IMG/VR virus record: IMGVR_UViG_3300042558_004148
Location: 271,416-335,415 of that record
Source of the DNA: a virus
Direction: 5' to 3' (one strand)
Length of the DNA: 64,000 nt
Below the pieces are notes generated by a model. That model made no database searches, was not told the DNA's origin, and worked only from the letters and a program-made list of their open reading frames with translations. The stretch's first letter is position 1. The number at the start of each line of letters is the position of its first letter. Position numbers and translations under genes: made by a program. This document shows, one piece after another, positions 8,010-15,944 of this stretch.

Positions 8010-8255
8010 ATGAAAAAACCCAACTGTTGTAAAAGAATATGTAATAGATCATTTAAAGAAGAAGGAAAGATATTGGTTGTTAGTCTTCTTCTGGTTTGGT
8101 TTCTATTAGCAATTCTAACCGAAGAACTTAATCCAGCCAAATGGCCATCGTTATTAAAGCCTCTACTCCTTATCCTAACTTCAGCGGTGTTCGGATACCT
8201 ATCAGGTTCCAAACAACCAACCAATAAGTTACACACCAAAAAAGAAGACGAATAA
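8010..8255 (+). CDS. Two-helix membrane protein, 81 aa
   Basis: Cys/Lys-rich cytoplasmic-looking start (KKPNCCKRICNR), then hydrophobic segments at about 22-38 and 48-63, and a charged tail. Its stop lies at the next promoter. Function unknown. Confidence 0.65.
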   Translation: MKKPNCCKRICNRSFKEEGKILVVSLLLVWFLLAILTEELNPAKWPSLLKPLLLILTSAVFGYLSGSKQPTNKLHTKKEDE

Positions 8256-8288
8256 TTTTTTTATCTGAATCGGATTCGTTATCTTTGC
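8256..8288 (+). promoter_or_regulatory. T-run/ATC promoter
   Basis: Starts directly at the previous stop; -7 box TTATCTTTGC, 25 bases before ATG 8314. Confidence 0.7.
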
Positions 8289-8313
8289 CATGTAACCAAA
8301 AAAAGGCAAAGAC

Positions 8314-8538
8314 ATGAACTCAGTAGAATCATCAATCAAATCACAGTTAGCAACCCTTAAGTCTAACAAGAGCTATATTGCTCTCTCGCTACACCCACCC
8401 GTGGGATCATCTATTATTATGGCGGAAGGAAATCGTATGTTCATCAATGAAGGCCGTCAAGGTAAGTTTGATAATGTATCCGAATCTTTTTACGATCAAA
8501 TGGTAGATAAATATGATAGCAGAAACAAAAAAAGATAA
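8314..8538 (+). CDS. Small hypothetical protein, 74 aa
   Basis: First gene behind its own promoter and probably co-transcribed with the next gene four bases away. No domain seen; ends in a basic tail. Confidence 0.65.
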   Translation: MNSVESSIKSQLATLKSNKSYIALSLHPPVGSSIIMAEGNRMFINEGRQGKFDNVSESFYDQMVDKYDSRNKKR

Positions 8539-8542
8539 TCCA

Positions 8543-9160
8543 ATGAAAACAATTAAAACATTCGAATCATTCAAACAGGGCATAAGCTTTGAAGACCTAT
8601 CGGATTCGGCCAAGGCTAACGCTATAGATAATGCTCGTAATATCAACGTGGATTATGACAGTTGGGCAGATCCTTATATAGAAGGCTTTGTCGAGGATAT
8701 GGAAAAGGCTGGGGTTAGTGATGTTGAGGTTGAGTATTCAGGATTTTGGAGTCAAGGTGATGGAGCTTCTTTTACCGGGGTGGTTAGAGGAGACGAGGAC
8801 AAATCAATATTGGTTAACAAAGAAATTGGTATGGCAGTTCCTAAAGAGGTCTTGGAGAACATTTATATCTCAATTAAAAAAACCGATAGCAGATACTCAC
8901 ACAGTAATACTATGGTAGCCGAGGTGGAAGTTGATGGAGACGATGAGGTTGAGATTTATATCGGTCCGGATGTTAATGTGACTTTGGATGTTGAACAACA
9001 ATGTGAATTGATACAACCTAAAGTAGAAGAATGGGCTAAAGGAAAAGCTGATGAGTTATACCGCAAATTAGAAAAGGCATACGAGGATCTATCTTCTGAT
9101 GAATCTGTAACAGCAACCTTAATAGATTATGAATTTGATGCGGATGGTAATATCATATAA
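8543..9160 (+). CDS. Possibly tagged protein with LSDxAKxxA motif, 205 aa
   Basis: I chose ATG 8543, giving MKTIKTFESFKQG, which resembles the tag; an upstream start would overlap the previous gene. Then FEDLSDSAKANAIDNAR, a motif also present as FSELSEEAKKRAI in the gene at 10025, and GFWSQGDGASF, a motif I know from other phage proteins of unknown role. Acidic. It sits in an accessory-type unit, so the tag assignment is weaker here. Confidence 0.7.
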   Translation: MKTIKTFESFKQGISFEDLSDSAKANAIDNARNINVDYDSWADPYIEGFVEDMEKAGVSDVEVEYSGFWSQGDGASFTGVVRGDEDKSILVNKEIGMAVPKEVLENIYISIKKTDSRYSHSNTMVAEVEVDGDDEVEIYIGPDVNVTLDVEQQCELIQPKVEEWAKGKADELYRKLEKAYEDLSSDESVTATLIDYEFDADGNII

Positions 9161-9191
9161 CTAATCTCCCAACCCGAACATAATGTATTAA

Positions 9192-9220
9192 GAATCACGT
9201 CTCTCCGGCGTGATTTTTTT
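9192..9220 (+). terminator. Terminator overlapping the next promoter
   Basis: AATCACG/CGTGATT hairpin; its T-run doubles as the T-run of the promoter at 9214. Confidence 0.75.
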
Positions 9221-9245
9221 TATCCGCGGAGTTTGCATACATTTG
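9214..9245 (+). promoter_or_regulatory. T-run/ATC promoter
   Basis: T7-ATCCGCG with -7 box CATACATTTG; shares its T-run with the upstream terminator. Confidence 0.65.
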
Positions 9246-9275
9246 TAGGAAGTTGAATACAAAAATAATTAGACG

Positions 9276-9950
9276 ATGGAAGACGAAGACAGCTTAGACG
9301 GATCAGCATATGCTAACTATCTCAGATATACCGATAAATGGGGACCTTCATTGAGCACAAATAACGATAACCGAGGCAGATCGATGCTGGCTGATATTCG
9401 GCGATATACAGATCCTTATGAAGCTGCTGTAAGAGCTCAAGAAGAAATCGATGAGGTTGCTCGTACAGCACAAAGACCAGATCATTTATATACAGATGGT
9501 AGGGTGTATACCTTGGAAGGATTGGGATATGCTATTCAGGAAATGGAACGAAACAGTACCTCCAAATATTACGAGAAAGAAAAGGAACCCGAGGTGGAAC
9601 CGGATTCTAAATCATTAGAGATCGTTCTCAGAAGAATGAAACTCGGATTAAAGCCGTATGTATATGAGTACGAATTAGTTTCGGCTACTAATGATTTTAT
9701 TTGTTGTGATATCGATGAATTTGATCCAGATAATGGTCGACATAAAATGGCTGAAACTGTACATTGGTTACACCCAAGAATATACGAAAAGATAAAAGCC
9801 AAGTGTAAGGATATTCAGGAAGCAATGGATCTAATGGATAAGACAGAGCAAGAATATGCGGATAAGCGTGATGAAATTAAAACAACAATAGCCTCACTTG
9901 TCGAGTCCACAAAAAATCTAGAAACAAAAGGCCACGACTTTATATTATAA
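9276..9950 (+). CDS. Hypothetical acidic protein, 224 aa
   Basis: Single gene between two promoters. Charged, mostly helical, with a C-terminal coiled-coil-like segment (about 180-215). No signal peptide or family recognised. Confidence 0.7.
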   Translation: MEDEDSLDGSAYANYLRYTDKWGPSLSTNNDNRGRSMLADIRRYTDPYEAAVRAQEEIDEVARTAQRPDHLYTDGRVYTLEGLGYAIQEMERNSTSKYYEKEKEPEVEPDSKSLEIVLRRMKLGLKPYVYEYELVSATNDFICCDIDEFDPDNGRHKMAETVHWLHPRIYEKIKAKCKDIQEAMDLMDKTEQEYADKRDEIKTTIASLVESTKNLETKGHDFIL

Positions 9951-9968
9951 AAATTATTTTCGTTTTTA

Positions 9969-10001
9969 TTTTTTTATCTGAAACTGAATGATTACCTTTA
10001 C
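9969..10001 (+). promoter_or_regulatory. T-run/ATC promoter
   Basis: T7-ATCTGAA and -7 box TTACCTTTAC, 24 bases before ATG 10025. Confidence 0.7.
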
Positions 10002-10024
10002 TTCATAATCAAACAACGGATATT

Positions 10025-10624
10025 ATGAGATCATTAAACCTTTACAATTTTTCAGAGCTATCAGAGGAGGCTAAGAAAAGAGCAATTCTAGATTATAAAG
10101 AGGAGATGGAGGAGAACGAACAACAAGAGGCATTCAGATGGGCTATTGATGATTGTGCCTTATTCGAACCCGAACATAATGAACTTGTTGCTGTGGTTGG
10201 TGACGACTACTACGATAGAAATGGCGGATTCATTATGGAGAATGGAAGAAAGGGTATAGAGATATCGGATTATTCTTGTATCAATATTAAAGATGCACTT
10301 ACCATAACAAACTCCACGATGTTTCTTAAATGGTTAGGCGTACCAGATATGTTCATTAATAAGGTTGAGTATGAAATATCAGATACAACCACAACCACAG
10401 AAATTGAAATGGTTCACAATAGGCTAATGGGTGATCCACTTGCAGATGCTCTAACAGGTATTCTTACTCAAGCCGAATCTAAATTTGCAAATCATATCAA
10501 TGTGATTAAACGCCGAATAGATTCTGGAATAGAGGAATACTTCTCAGATGATAATATCATAGATAGGCTGGCAGAGGATGAAGAGGTAGAATTCACAGAG
10601 GACGGAATTCTTTGGAATAGTTAA
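10025..10624 (+). CDS. Protein with LSEEAKxxA motif, 199 aa
   Basis: Starts MRSLNLYNFSELSEEAKKRA, related in its opening to the gene at 8543. This helical motif occurs in several phage families of unknown function. Acidic; no catalytic residues assignable. Heads a run of small genes to 12292. Confidence 0.7.
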   Translation: MRSLNLYNFSELSEEAKKRAILDYKEEMEENEQQEAFRWAIDDCALFEPEHNELVAVVGDDYYDRNGGFIMENGRKGIEISDYSCINIKDALTITNSTMFLKWLGVPDMFINKVEYEISDTTTTTEIEMVHNRLMGDPLADALTGILTQAESKFANHINVIKRRIDSGIEEYFSDDNIIDRLAEDEEVEFTEDGILWNS

Positions 10625-10676
10625 AAGGTTAAAGGTAAATAAAAACAAAAATCAAACAATTTAAAATTTAGAAATC

Positions 10677-10832
10677 ATGACAGTAGAAAACACAAATCGT
10701 ACATTGGAGCAATTAGTAGCGGACTTCAAAGCTTCAGAAGGCAACTTCACAGCATTCAACGAAGGTATGAATGAAGAGGAGAGAGCGATCTTCAAAGATT
10801 GGTTAGCAGATATGAGAGCTCCAATGGTGTAA
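10677..10832 (+). CDS. Small acidic protein, 51 aa
   Basis: MTVENTNRTLEQLVADFKAS then a helix ending DWLADMRAPMV. Length and spacing fit the operon. Confidence 0.6.
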   Translation: MTVENTNRTLEQLVADFKASEGNFTAFNEGMNEEERAIFKDWLADMRAPMV

Positions 10833-10901
10833 AAAGAGGTTGACATGATGGAATTTTTCCTTATTTCTGAACTAGAATAAATACATTGTAAACATTCAAT
10901 T

Positions 10902-11123
10902 ATGGGAGCTATTAGATTTATTTGTAAAACAGACACAAAAGCAAATCACAATGAGATCAAGAACATGACCTACATTGCGGGAGGAGCTATAGTAAGGGAG
11001 AAGATCTATAGAGATACGAGCACTAACTTTGAGAGTGAAATGGAAATCGTTTCTGAGGGAGGTACATTATACCGTCAAGTAAAGGAACTGGAGCTGGGAA
11101 AGAGTGTTTATATTTTAGAATAA
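10902..11123 (+). CDS. Small hypothetical protein, 73 aa
   Basis: Beta-rich small protein, no recognised domain. In the run of genes from 10025 to 12292 that ends at a terminator. Confidence 0.6.
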   Translation: MGAIRFICKTDTKANHNEIKNMTYIAGGAIVREKIYRDTSTNFESEMEIVSEGGTLYRQVKELELGKSVYILE

Positions 11124-11132
11124 TTAAATATT

Positions 11133-11459
11133 ATGTACGAGGACGACGAAGAAGAAGAATTTGGTCTAGGTGAGCAATTAAGAAATCAAGCCAACGAGTT
11201 TGCTAAGAAACTTGCTGCACAATCCAAAAAGGAATTTATCGATGGATGTTATACCGCATACGATATGCTTGTTGCTAAAGGTGGAAGTGCATTGGACGAC
11301 GGTGATATGGAAGCAATAGGAAAGGCAATAAATAGAATGACAACTCTCTTCATTCACCGTGAGGAGTATGAAAGATGTAAATTTCTAGCCGACTTTGTTG
11401 CTAACTATATGCCAGAACATGTTATAACTCAAGAGGAGGAAATCATAAATAATCTATAA
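11133..11459 (+). CDS. Small hypothetical protein, 108 aa
   Basis: Very acidic N-terminus (DDEEEEF) then a helical part with several Tyr, Cys and Met residues. No family recognised. Nine bases after the previous gene. Confidence 0.65.
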   Translation: MYEDDEEEEFGLGEQLRNQANEFAKKLAAQSKKEFIDGCYTAYDMLVAKGGSALDDGDMEAIGKAINRMTTLFIHREEYERCKFLADFVANYMPEHVITQEEEIINNL

Positions 11460-11468
11460 CCACTTATT

Positions 11469-11651
11469 ATGGCCATAGGAAAGAAATCATCAAGAGGAGA
11501 ATTTAAAGGATCAAGAACAATCAAATCCATGGGATGTAAGTACTGTGGTGAAAAGGTCCATAACGTAGACGAAAAAGTCGATGCAGTTACCTGTTATAAA
11601 TGTGTAATGAAATTATGTGCAGGTATACAATTAAAAATTAAACAACAATAA
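11469..11651 (+). CDS. Small zinc-finger-like protein, 60 aa
   Basis: Basic N-terminus followed by CKYCG near residue 24 and CYKC near residue 44, consistent with a four-Cys zinc site. Last base overlaps the next start (TAATG). Confidence 0.7.
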   Translation: MAIGKKSSRGEFKGSRTIKSMGCKYCGEKVHNVDEKVDAVTCYKCVMKLCAGIQLKIKQQ

Positions 11652-11839
11652 TGGATCCAAGAACCGAACAACTACTACAGGACTACAGAAAATCAGTAGA
11701 GAAGTTAGCCCGAGGTGCTTACCTTCAAGCATTAGCTCTGAAGAAGGAGTTAGATAATAGTGCAATTAATCCGGAAGACAAACACAAGTTACTTCTACAT
11801 TGCATTAATCTGCTTATAACAGAACAACCACAGAAATGA
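11651..11839 (+). CDS. Small helical protein, 62 aa
   Basis: Overlaps both neighbours by one to four bases, suggesting coupled translation. Helical; no motif seen. Confidence 0.6.
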   Translation: MDPRTEQLLQDYRKSVEKLARGAYLQALALKKELDNSAINPEDKHKLLLHCINLLITEQPQK

Positions 11840-12027
11840 AAAATTCAGAATGGGACAGAGATCTAGTTGCTAGTATAATCACGGACTATATTAGGAAACA
11901 TGGGGAAGCTAATATCGAAGAGATAAGAAAGATCTTAATGGAATCAGGAATAGAGGCCTCGACTGCGGTTATCGAATCTAGGGTTAAAATGTACTTAGAT
12001 AAGAATGAGGTTAAAGGAAATGGTTAG
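11836..12027 (+). CDS. Small winged-helix-like protein, 63 aa
   Basis: Pattern DRDLVASIITDYIRKHGEAN, then IEEIRKILMESG and IESRVKMYL, reminiscent of a short helix-turn-helix fold. DNA binding is only a suggestion. Confidence 0.5.
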   Translation: MKNSEWDRDLVASIITDYIRKHGEANIEEIRKILMESGIEASTAVIESRVKMYLDKNEVKGNG

Positions 12028-12292
12028 AACCATAACTAAAAGGTATGTGGTGTGGTCCAGAACGAGAAGTGTTGGAGGACGTATCTACAGAGACGAAGCA
12101 AGAGATTCGAGAAGAGGTTATCAGAGAAGGATGAAGACCGAGGTGTTAGACGATCTGATTCGTAGCTGGGAGATCGGAGAGATAAAGCCTCCGACCGAAC
12201 AGGAAAGATTTGATATACTTAATATCGGCGGAAGACTTAGCTGGAAATTTTTAGAAACACTCCAAAAAAAATATAGAGCAGAGAATATATAG
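12020..12292 (+). CDS. Small basic protein, 90 aa
   Basis: I chose ATG 12020 (MVRTITKRYV), preceded by AAAGGA, over ATG 12005 inside the previous gene. Arg-rich first half (RTRSVGGRIYRDEARDSRRG), could bind nucleic acid. Last gene before a terminator. Confidence 0.6.
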   Translation: MVRTITKRYVVWSRTRSVGGRIYRDEARDSRRGYQRRMKTEVLDDLIRSWEIGEIKPPTEQERFDILNIGGRLSWKFLETLQKKYRAENI

Positions 12293-12316
12293 ATTCATAA
12301 GCCCAATTAAAAGATT

Positions 12317-12354
12317 AGAAGCAGCATCGTTTATTCGTACTGCTTCTTTTTTTG
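12317..12354 (+). terminator. Terminator
   Basis: AGAAGCAG/CTGCTTCT hairpin then seven T. Confidence 0.85.
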
Positions 12355-12372
12355 TAAATAGTTTTCGTTTTA

Positions 12373-12405
12373 TTTTTTTATCTGTAGGTAATGCATTACT
12401 TTAGC
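12373..12405 (+). promoter_or_regulatory. T-run/ATC promoter
   Basis: T7-ATCTGTA with a -7 box TTACTTTAGC, one base off the family consensus; precedes the rhomboid-like gene. Confidence 0.6.
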
Positions 12406-12434
12406 GTTATACAAAAACATAAACCAATAAACAT

Positions 12435-13226
12435 ATGGAAATAGCAGTAGTAATTTTATTAGTATTAGTATTAGCTCTATTATTATTCATAGCGAATATT
12501 ATCGGTAAGCTGGGTTCTGAAAGAGAAATAGGGTATTCAACCCCATTTTGGATTAGTCTTCTATTTACACCACTGATAGGTATTCTTATAGTTATAGCAT
12601 CCAGACCACTTACGATGGTTGATAAGAAAGTAATAACTGTTAAGAATATTGAAAGAGGTCCTCTCCTAAGTAACCTTAGATCATCGCTAAAGATTACAGC
12701 TGGAGTTTTAGTACTTAGCATTATCGCATTCATCATATCAGCAATACTGATATTGGCGTTGGGAGAATCATCAAGTGGGTTCATCATGTACAACCCTTTC
12801 GTTAACGGATTCATGCATTCATCATTCGGTCACTTGGGTAGCAATATACTAAATGTTTTCCTACTATGCTTAGCGGACATTAATGCAATATACACACTAA
12901 AGAGATTCTATTGGACGGCGGTCATATTATCCGCAGTATACCTACCATTAGCATTATTGGGAATTGCATCACCCGTAGTTGGAATCTCAGGAGTGGTTTA
13001 CTTTTTAGCCTCCAGGTTCTTTATAACTAATAGTGCAACAGCAGCATGGATAAGATGGGTTGGATACATATTATATGGTCTTGTTATCTTGGGAGAGATG
13101 AGTATGCTGGGTAACTCAGATAACGTTGCACATCTTTTCCACCTATTCGGTGCGGCATTAGGAGCAGTAACGGTATTGCCGATAAATAGATGTATTCCAA
13201 ATAAAATAAACAAAATAATTAACTAA
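12435..13226 (+). CDS. Rhomboid-like intramembrane serine protease, 263 aa
   Basis: Polytopic membrane protein with two extra N-terminal helices (about 4-22 and 38-56). In the core it reads FMHSSFGHLGSN, like the H-x5-H-x3-N signature of rhomboid TM2, then GISG at 183-186 (catalytic Ser 185) and VAHLFHLFGAALG, where His 233 or His 236 would complete the dyad. Rhomboids cleave transmembrane helices in the bilayer. A phage copy could act on host membrane proteins, or be a regulator; target unknown. Followed two bases later by the next gene. Confidence 0.8.
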   Translation: MEIAVVILLVLVLALLLFIANIIGKLGSEREIGYSTPFWISLLFTPLIGILIVIASRPLTMVDKKVITVKNIERGPLLSNLRSSLKITAGVLVLSIIAFIISAILILALGESSSGFIMYNPFVNGFMHSSFGHLGSNILNVFLLCLADINAIYTLKRFYWTAVILSAVYLPLALLGIASPVVGISGVVYFLASRFFITNSATAAWIRWVGYILYGLVILGEMSMLGNSDNVAHLFHLFGAALGAVTVLPINRCIPNKINKIIN

Positions 13227-13227
13227 T

Positions 13228-13563
13228 ATGAAATTCTACGGTATAGCAGATTCACATGGATTGGAATCATTTAATCCAGAAACATACAATTCGGATACAG
13301 AAAGATTCGAAAGTGATACGAGAGCTCTTTCCATCATGGGATTAAGAGCAAATGCAAACAGACATCGACATGCGGTTGTCTATCAGGCAGACCTAGATCC
13401 AGAAGGGGTTAAGGAGATTAATGCACTCTTAAAGGCCGGTGAATATTCAGAGGCTCTAGTGAAACTAAAGGAGGTTGCAAAGAGTATAAGTTTAATGAGA
13501 TCACCTGGAGCGGAAAAGAGCTGGAAGCTTATTCCTAACGAGGACTTGGATCCATACAGTTAA
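13228..13563 (+). CDS. Hypothetical protein, 111 aa
   Basis: MKFYGIADSHGLESF opening and a Arg/His-rich stretch (RANANRHRHAVVYQADLD). No family recognised. Same transcript as the rhomboid-like gene by spacing. Confidence 0.65.
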   Translation: MKFYGIADSHGLESFNPETYNSDTERFESDTRALSIMGLRANANRHRHAVVYQADLDPEGVKEINALLKAGEYSEALVKLKEVAKSISLMRSPGAEKSWKLIPNEDLDPYS

Positions 13564-13595
13564 TCATCAATCATCAATCAGTAACAACAAACAAT

Positions 13596-13844
13596 ATGAG
13601 TCTACACGTAACAGACAATTTCAGAACAAACCCTCTTAGCTTAAAACCAGGTGGCTATGAGGTAACGGTTAACCACGAAGGTGGTAAGTCATTCATATAT
13701 GACAAGATTAAAAAACCAGGTAGTTACATCAAACGTATATCTAATGATAACGGACACGGAAGAATCATGGAGATTCTAATCGACGGTAAAACTGTATGGC
13801 AACTTGGCGTGCATGATTATGAACCCTGGGATAATCTAGATTAA
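13596..13844 (+). CDS. Small hypothetical protein, 82 aa
   Basis: Beta-rich, Gly- and Lys-rich; contains YEVTVNHEGGKSFIYDKIKK. Unknown role. One base before the next ATG. Confidence 0.65.
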   Translation: MSLHVTDNFRTNPLSLKPGGYEVTVNHEGGKSFIYDKIKKPGSYIKRISNDNGHGRIMEILIDGKTVWQLGVHDYEPWDNLD

Positions 13845-13845
13845 T

Positions 13846-14133
13846 ATGAAGAAGTTCACATCAGTGCTTAAGTCATTAAGTAAAGGTAAGATAGAAGGAA
13901 ATTCTTTACCCACGGTGTTATTGCTTCTTGTATCCGGAGCATCAATCATCGTAGCAATGCCTCTTCTTCTAGTTTGGGGATTACAGTTAATCGGATTACC
14001 CGTAGAAATTAGTTTATCATCATGGTTAGGAGCAGTGTTAGTTTTCTTCTTTATTAAACTGGCATCGGCAAACAATGATAACCCATCACAAAACAATAAA
14101 TCTCAGGATAATGAAAACAACATCTCTCTATAA
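13846..14133 (+). CDS. Two-helix membrane protein, 95 aa
   Basis: Hydrophobic segments at about 21-47 and 56-70, then a soluble Asn/Gln-rich tail. Overlaps the next gene by 23 bases. Confidence 0.65.
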   Translation: MKKFTSVLKSLSKGKIEGNSLPTVLLLLVSGASIIVAMPLLLVWGLQLIGLPVEISLSSWLGAVLVFFFIKLASANNDNPSQNNKSQDNENNISL

Positions 14134-14383
14134 GAATCAGACCAAGATGGTCGAATCGATATCTCTTCGTACAAGGTTGAGTATCCTTGTGGAGGATGCT
14201 GAGACACCAGACCTAATAGCATTAGGAAATCTAATGTTAAATAAGGATTGGGACGAAAAGGATATTGAGATGGATTTGGGATCTACCGCGATAGAAGCGC
14301 TATTAGATGAGATCGAAAATGCTGATCATCAAAAGGTTGATTCAATCTATAAGAACCTAGTAGAACAGGGTGTAAGAATTTAG
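14111..14383 (+). CDS. Small acidic helical protein, 90 aa
   Basis: ATG 14111 chosen (MKTTSLYKNQTKMVESISLR). Helical with many acidic residues; no family recognised. Followed by a strong terminator. Confidence 0.6.
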   Translation: MKTTSLYKNQTKMVESISLRTRLSILVEDAETPDLIALGNLMLNKDWDEKDIEMDLGSTAIEALLDEIENADHQKVDSIYKNLVEQGVRI

Positions 14384-14468
14384 CATCAAAAACGGAACAA
14401 ATTAACGTTAAGTTGATAATATATACATCTCTCATCCGACCATTTCGAGTTGGATTCTACATATATTG

Positions 14469-14509
14469 AAATCTTGAGGTTCCATCATGTTACCTCAAGA
14501 TTTTTTTTT
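14469..14509 (+). terminator. Terminator
   Basis: AAATCTTGAGGT/ACCTCAAGATTT hairpin, 12 pairs, with nine T. A second small hairpin (ATCCGAC/GTTGGAT) lies just upstream at 14433. Confidence 0.85.
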
Positions 14510-14530
14510 GTAACCTAATCACAATTACAT

Positions 14531-14740
14531 ATGTCACCTAAGAAACCACAAAAGATTATGTGCGGATCATGCACCGAAGAATTCGAAGAATCAAAGATTC
14601 AAATGGTAACACTTCCAATTAATCCGTCGTCCGATAAGAATGGATTCTATTACCGTAACCTTTGCGATAAGTGTGAGAAAGATCCTTTCTATGCAAATCG
14701 GATCGTAGACAGACAAGCACCTCGGAAACTAGGTAGGTAA
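14531..14740 (+). CDS. Zinc-finger-like protein, 69 aa
   Basis: CGSC near residue 12 and CDKC near residue 47 form a four-Cys site around a loop. Basic C-terminus. Possibly a nucleic-acid-binding adaptor. Confidence 0.7.
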   Translation: MSPKKPQKIMCGSCTEEFEESKIQMVTLPINPSSDKNGFYYRNLCDKCEKDPFYANRIVDRQAPRKLGR

Positions 14741-14757
14741 AAAAATGTTATGAATAA

Positions 14758-14790
14758 TTTTTTTATCTGAACCGTTATATTTACTTTTAC
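14758..14790 (+). promoter_or_regulatory. T-run/ATC promoter
   Basis: T7-ATCTGAA with -7 box TTACTTTTAC, 23 bases before ATG 14813. Confidence 0.7.
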
Positions 14791-14812
14791 ATCATAACCA
14801 AAAACAAATAAC

Positions 14813-15343
14813 ATGGGATTAGATATAAGAGCGGTAAGCAAAATCGAGATAGAACAATCGGATGAGATTAAAGCCATGAGACGTAGACTATTCATCGGTG
14901 GTGGTGAGGAGGAAGTGGTCACATTGGATCATGTTCTTAGAAAGCATGCTGAATACTCAATGCACACTCAAGATATGGAGGAAGGTACATATTACGAAAC
15001 TTCAGAATCCAAGTCTGAGTCTATTAGTTTTAGTTATGGCGGATATAATGGGTTTAGAAATGAAATATCATTAGCACTTATAGGTGCACCTGCAAAAGAA
15101 GTTTGGACTAACGAACAATACTACAAAGAATCTCCAGCATATAAGTTAATTAACTTCAGTGACTGTGAGGGTTTATTTGGACCTACAGTGTCTAAGGAGA
15201 TTCACGAACAACTTGTTGCTAATAGAGATAAGTATGCTGAATATATAGGAGAGAGGGAAGAAGTTTATCCATTATCAACTTATGATAAGTTAATCAAAAT
15301 CTTTGAATTGGGAGCTGATGAGGGAATAATTATGTTTCATTAA
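14813..15343 (+). CDS. Hypothetical phage protein, MGLDI type, 176 aa
   Basis: MGLDIRAVSK opening and an internal FSYGGYNGFRNEISL segment resemble a group of phage proteins of unknown role. Soluble, acidic. Its stop touches the next promoter. Confidence 0.7.
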   Translation: MGLDIRAVSKIEIEQSDEIKAMRRRLFIGGGEEEVVTLDHVLRKHAEYSMHTQDMEEGTYYETSESKSESISFSYGGYNGFRNEISLALIGAPAKEVWTNEQYYKESPAYKLINFSDCEGLFGPTVSKEIHEQLVANRDKYAEYIGEREEVYPLSTYDKLIKIFELGADEGIIMFH

Positions 15344-15375
15344 TTTTTTATCCCGATAAAATTAATTATATTTGT
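15344..15375 (+). promoter_or_regulatory. T-run/ATC promoter abutting a start codon
   Basis: T6-ATCCCG with -7 box TTATATTTG; ATG follows after only four bases, predicting a leaderless mRNA. Confidence 0.65.
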
Positions 15376-15378
15376 ACT

Positions 15379-15594
15379 ATGGAAAAATCACAAGAGCCGA
15401 TGGATTATGAAAGAGCTAAAAAAATATTAGATTCTTGTAACAATTCAGTACAGATTGATGCCGCAATTGAGTATTTTAATCTGTACATTTCTAAATGTAA
15501 AGACACAGCATCCGATGAGGCTATAAATGAGATGAACGAAGATTTTTCTCTTCTAGTGTCGGTTAAGATGCTTGAATTAAACCCAGGAATATAA
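15379..15594 (+). CDS. Small acidic protein, 71 aa
   Basis: ATG four bases behind the -7 box, as in the two CAP-domain genes at 44628 and 49986. Helical; no domain recognised. Confidence 0.65.
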   Translation: MEKSQEPMDYERAKKILDSCNNSVQIDAAIEYFNLYISKCKDTASDEAINEMNEDFSLLVSVKMLELNPGI

Positions 15595-15595
15595 T

Positions 15596-15835
15596 ATGAA
15601 CATTGTTAAGATAGAAGTACAAACGGTACTTAATGAGAATGAAGACTTTGATAGGTTATTTTTCGAGTACCTTGATGAGTATTCAATAGATCACAAAGTA
15701 CTTGAATCTGAAGAGAAATATCCGATGGTTGAATTCTCCGGAGGTGTTATAGCATTAACCAATATGCTTAAGGAAAGATTCGGATACACAAGAAATGAAA
15801 TTGAGGAAACATTCCCAGAATTGGTAATAGAATAA
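15596..15835 (+). CDS. Small acidic protein, 79 aa
   Basis: One base after the previous stop. Mixed alpha/beta, no recognised motif. Confidence 0.65.
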   Translation: MNIVKIEVQTVLNENEDFDRLFFEYLDEYSIDHKVLESEEKYPMVEFSGGVIALTNMLKERFGYTRNEIEETFPELVIE

Positions 15836-15861
15836 TTTGTTTGGTTAGGTTGGTTATAGAA

Positions 15862-15893
15862 AAAAGGTCTGATGTAATGTCAGACCTTTTTTT
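15862..15893 (+). terminator. Terminator
   Basis: AAAGGTCTGA/TCAGACCTTT hairpin with T-run; A-rich on the left as well, facing a convergent gene. About 40 bases downstream is a half-site AAACACCGTGG. Confidence 0.85.
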
Positions 15894-15944
15894 ATGTGTG
15901 AAGTAAAATGATTAAATGCATGAAGATGCGTGTAAACACCGTGG

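Noticed and set aside
10840-10890. TTGACA-like string before gene 10902 as a sigma-70 promoter
   Set aside because: No matching -7 or -10 box at correct distance; gene order suggests read-through from 9969.
12281-12292. GAATATATAG at the end of gene 12020 as a late-type box
   Set aside because: It lies inside coding sequence, is followed by a terminator and has no downstream virion-type gene.
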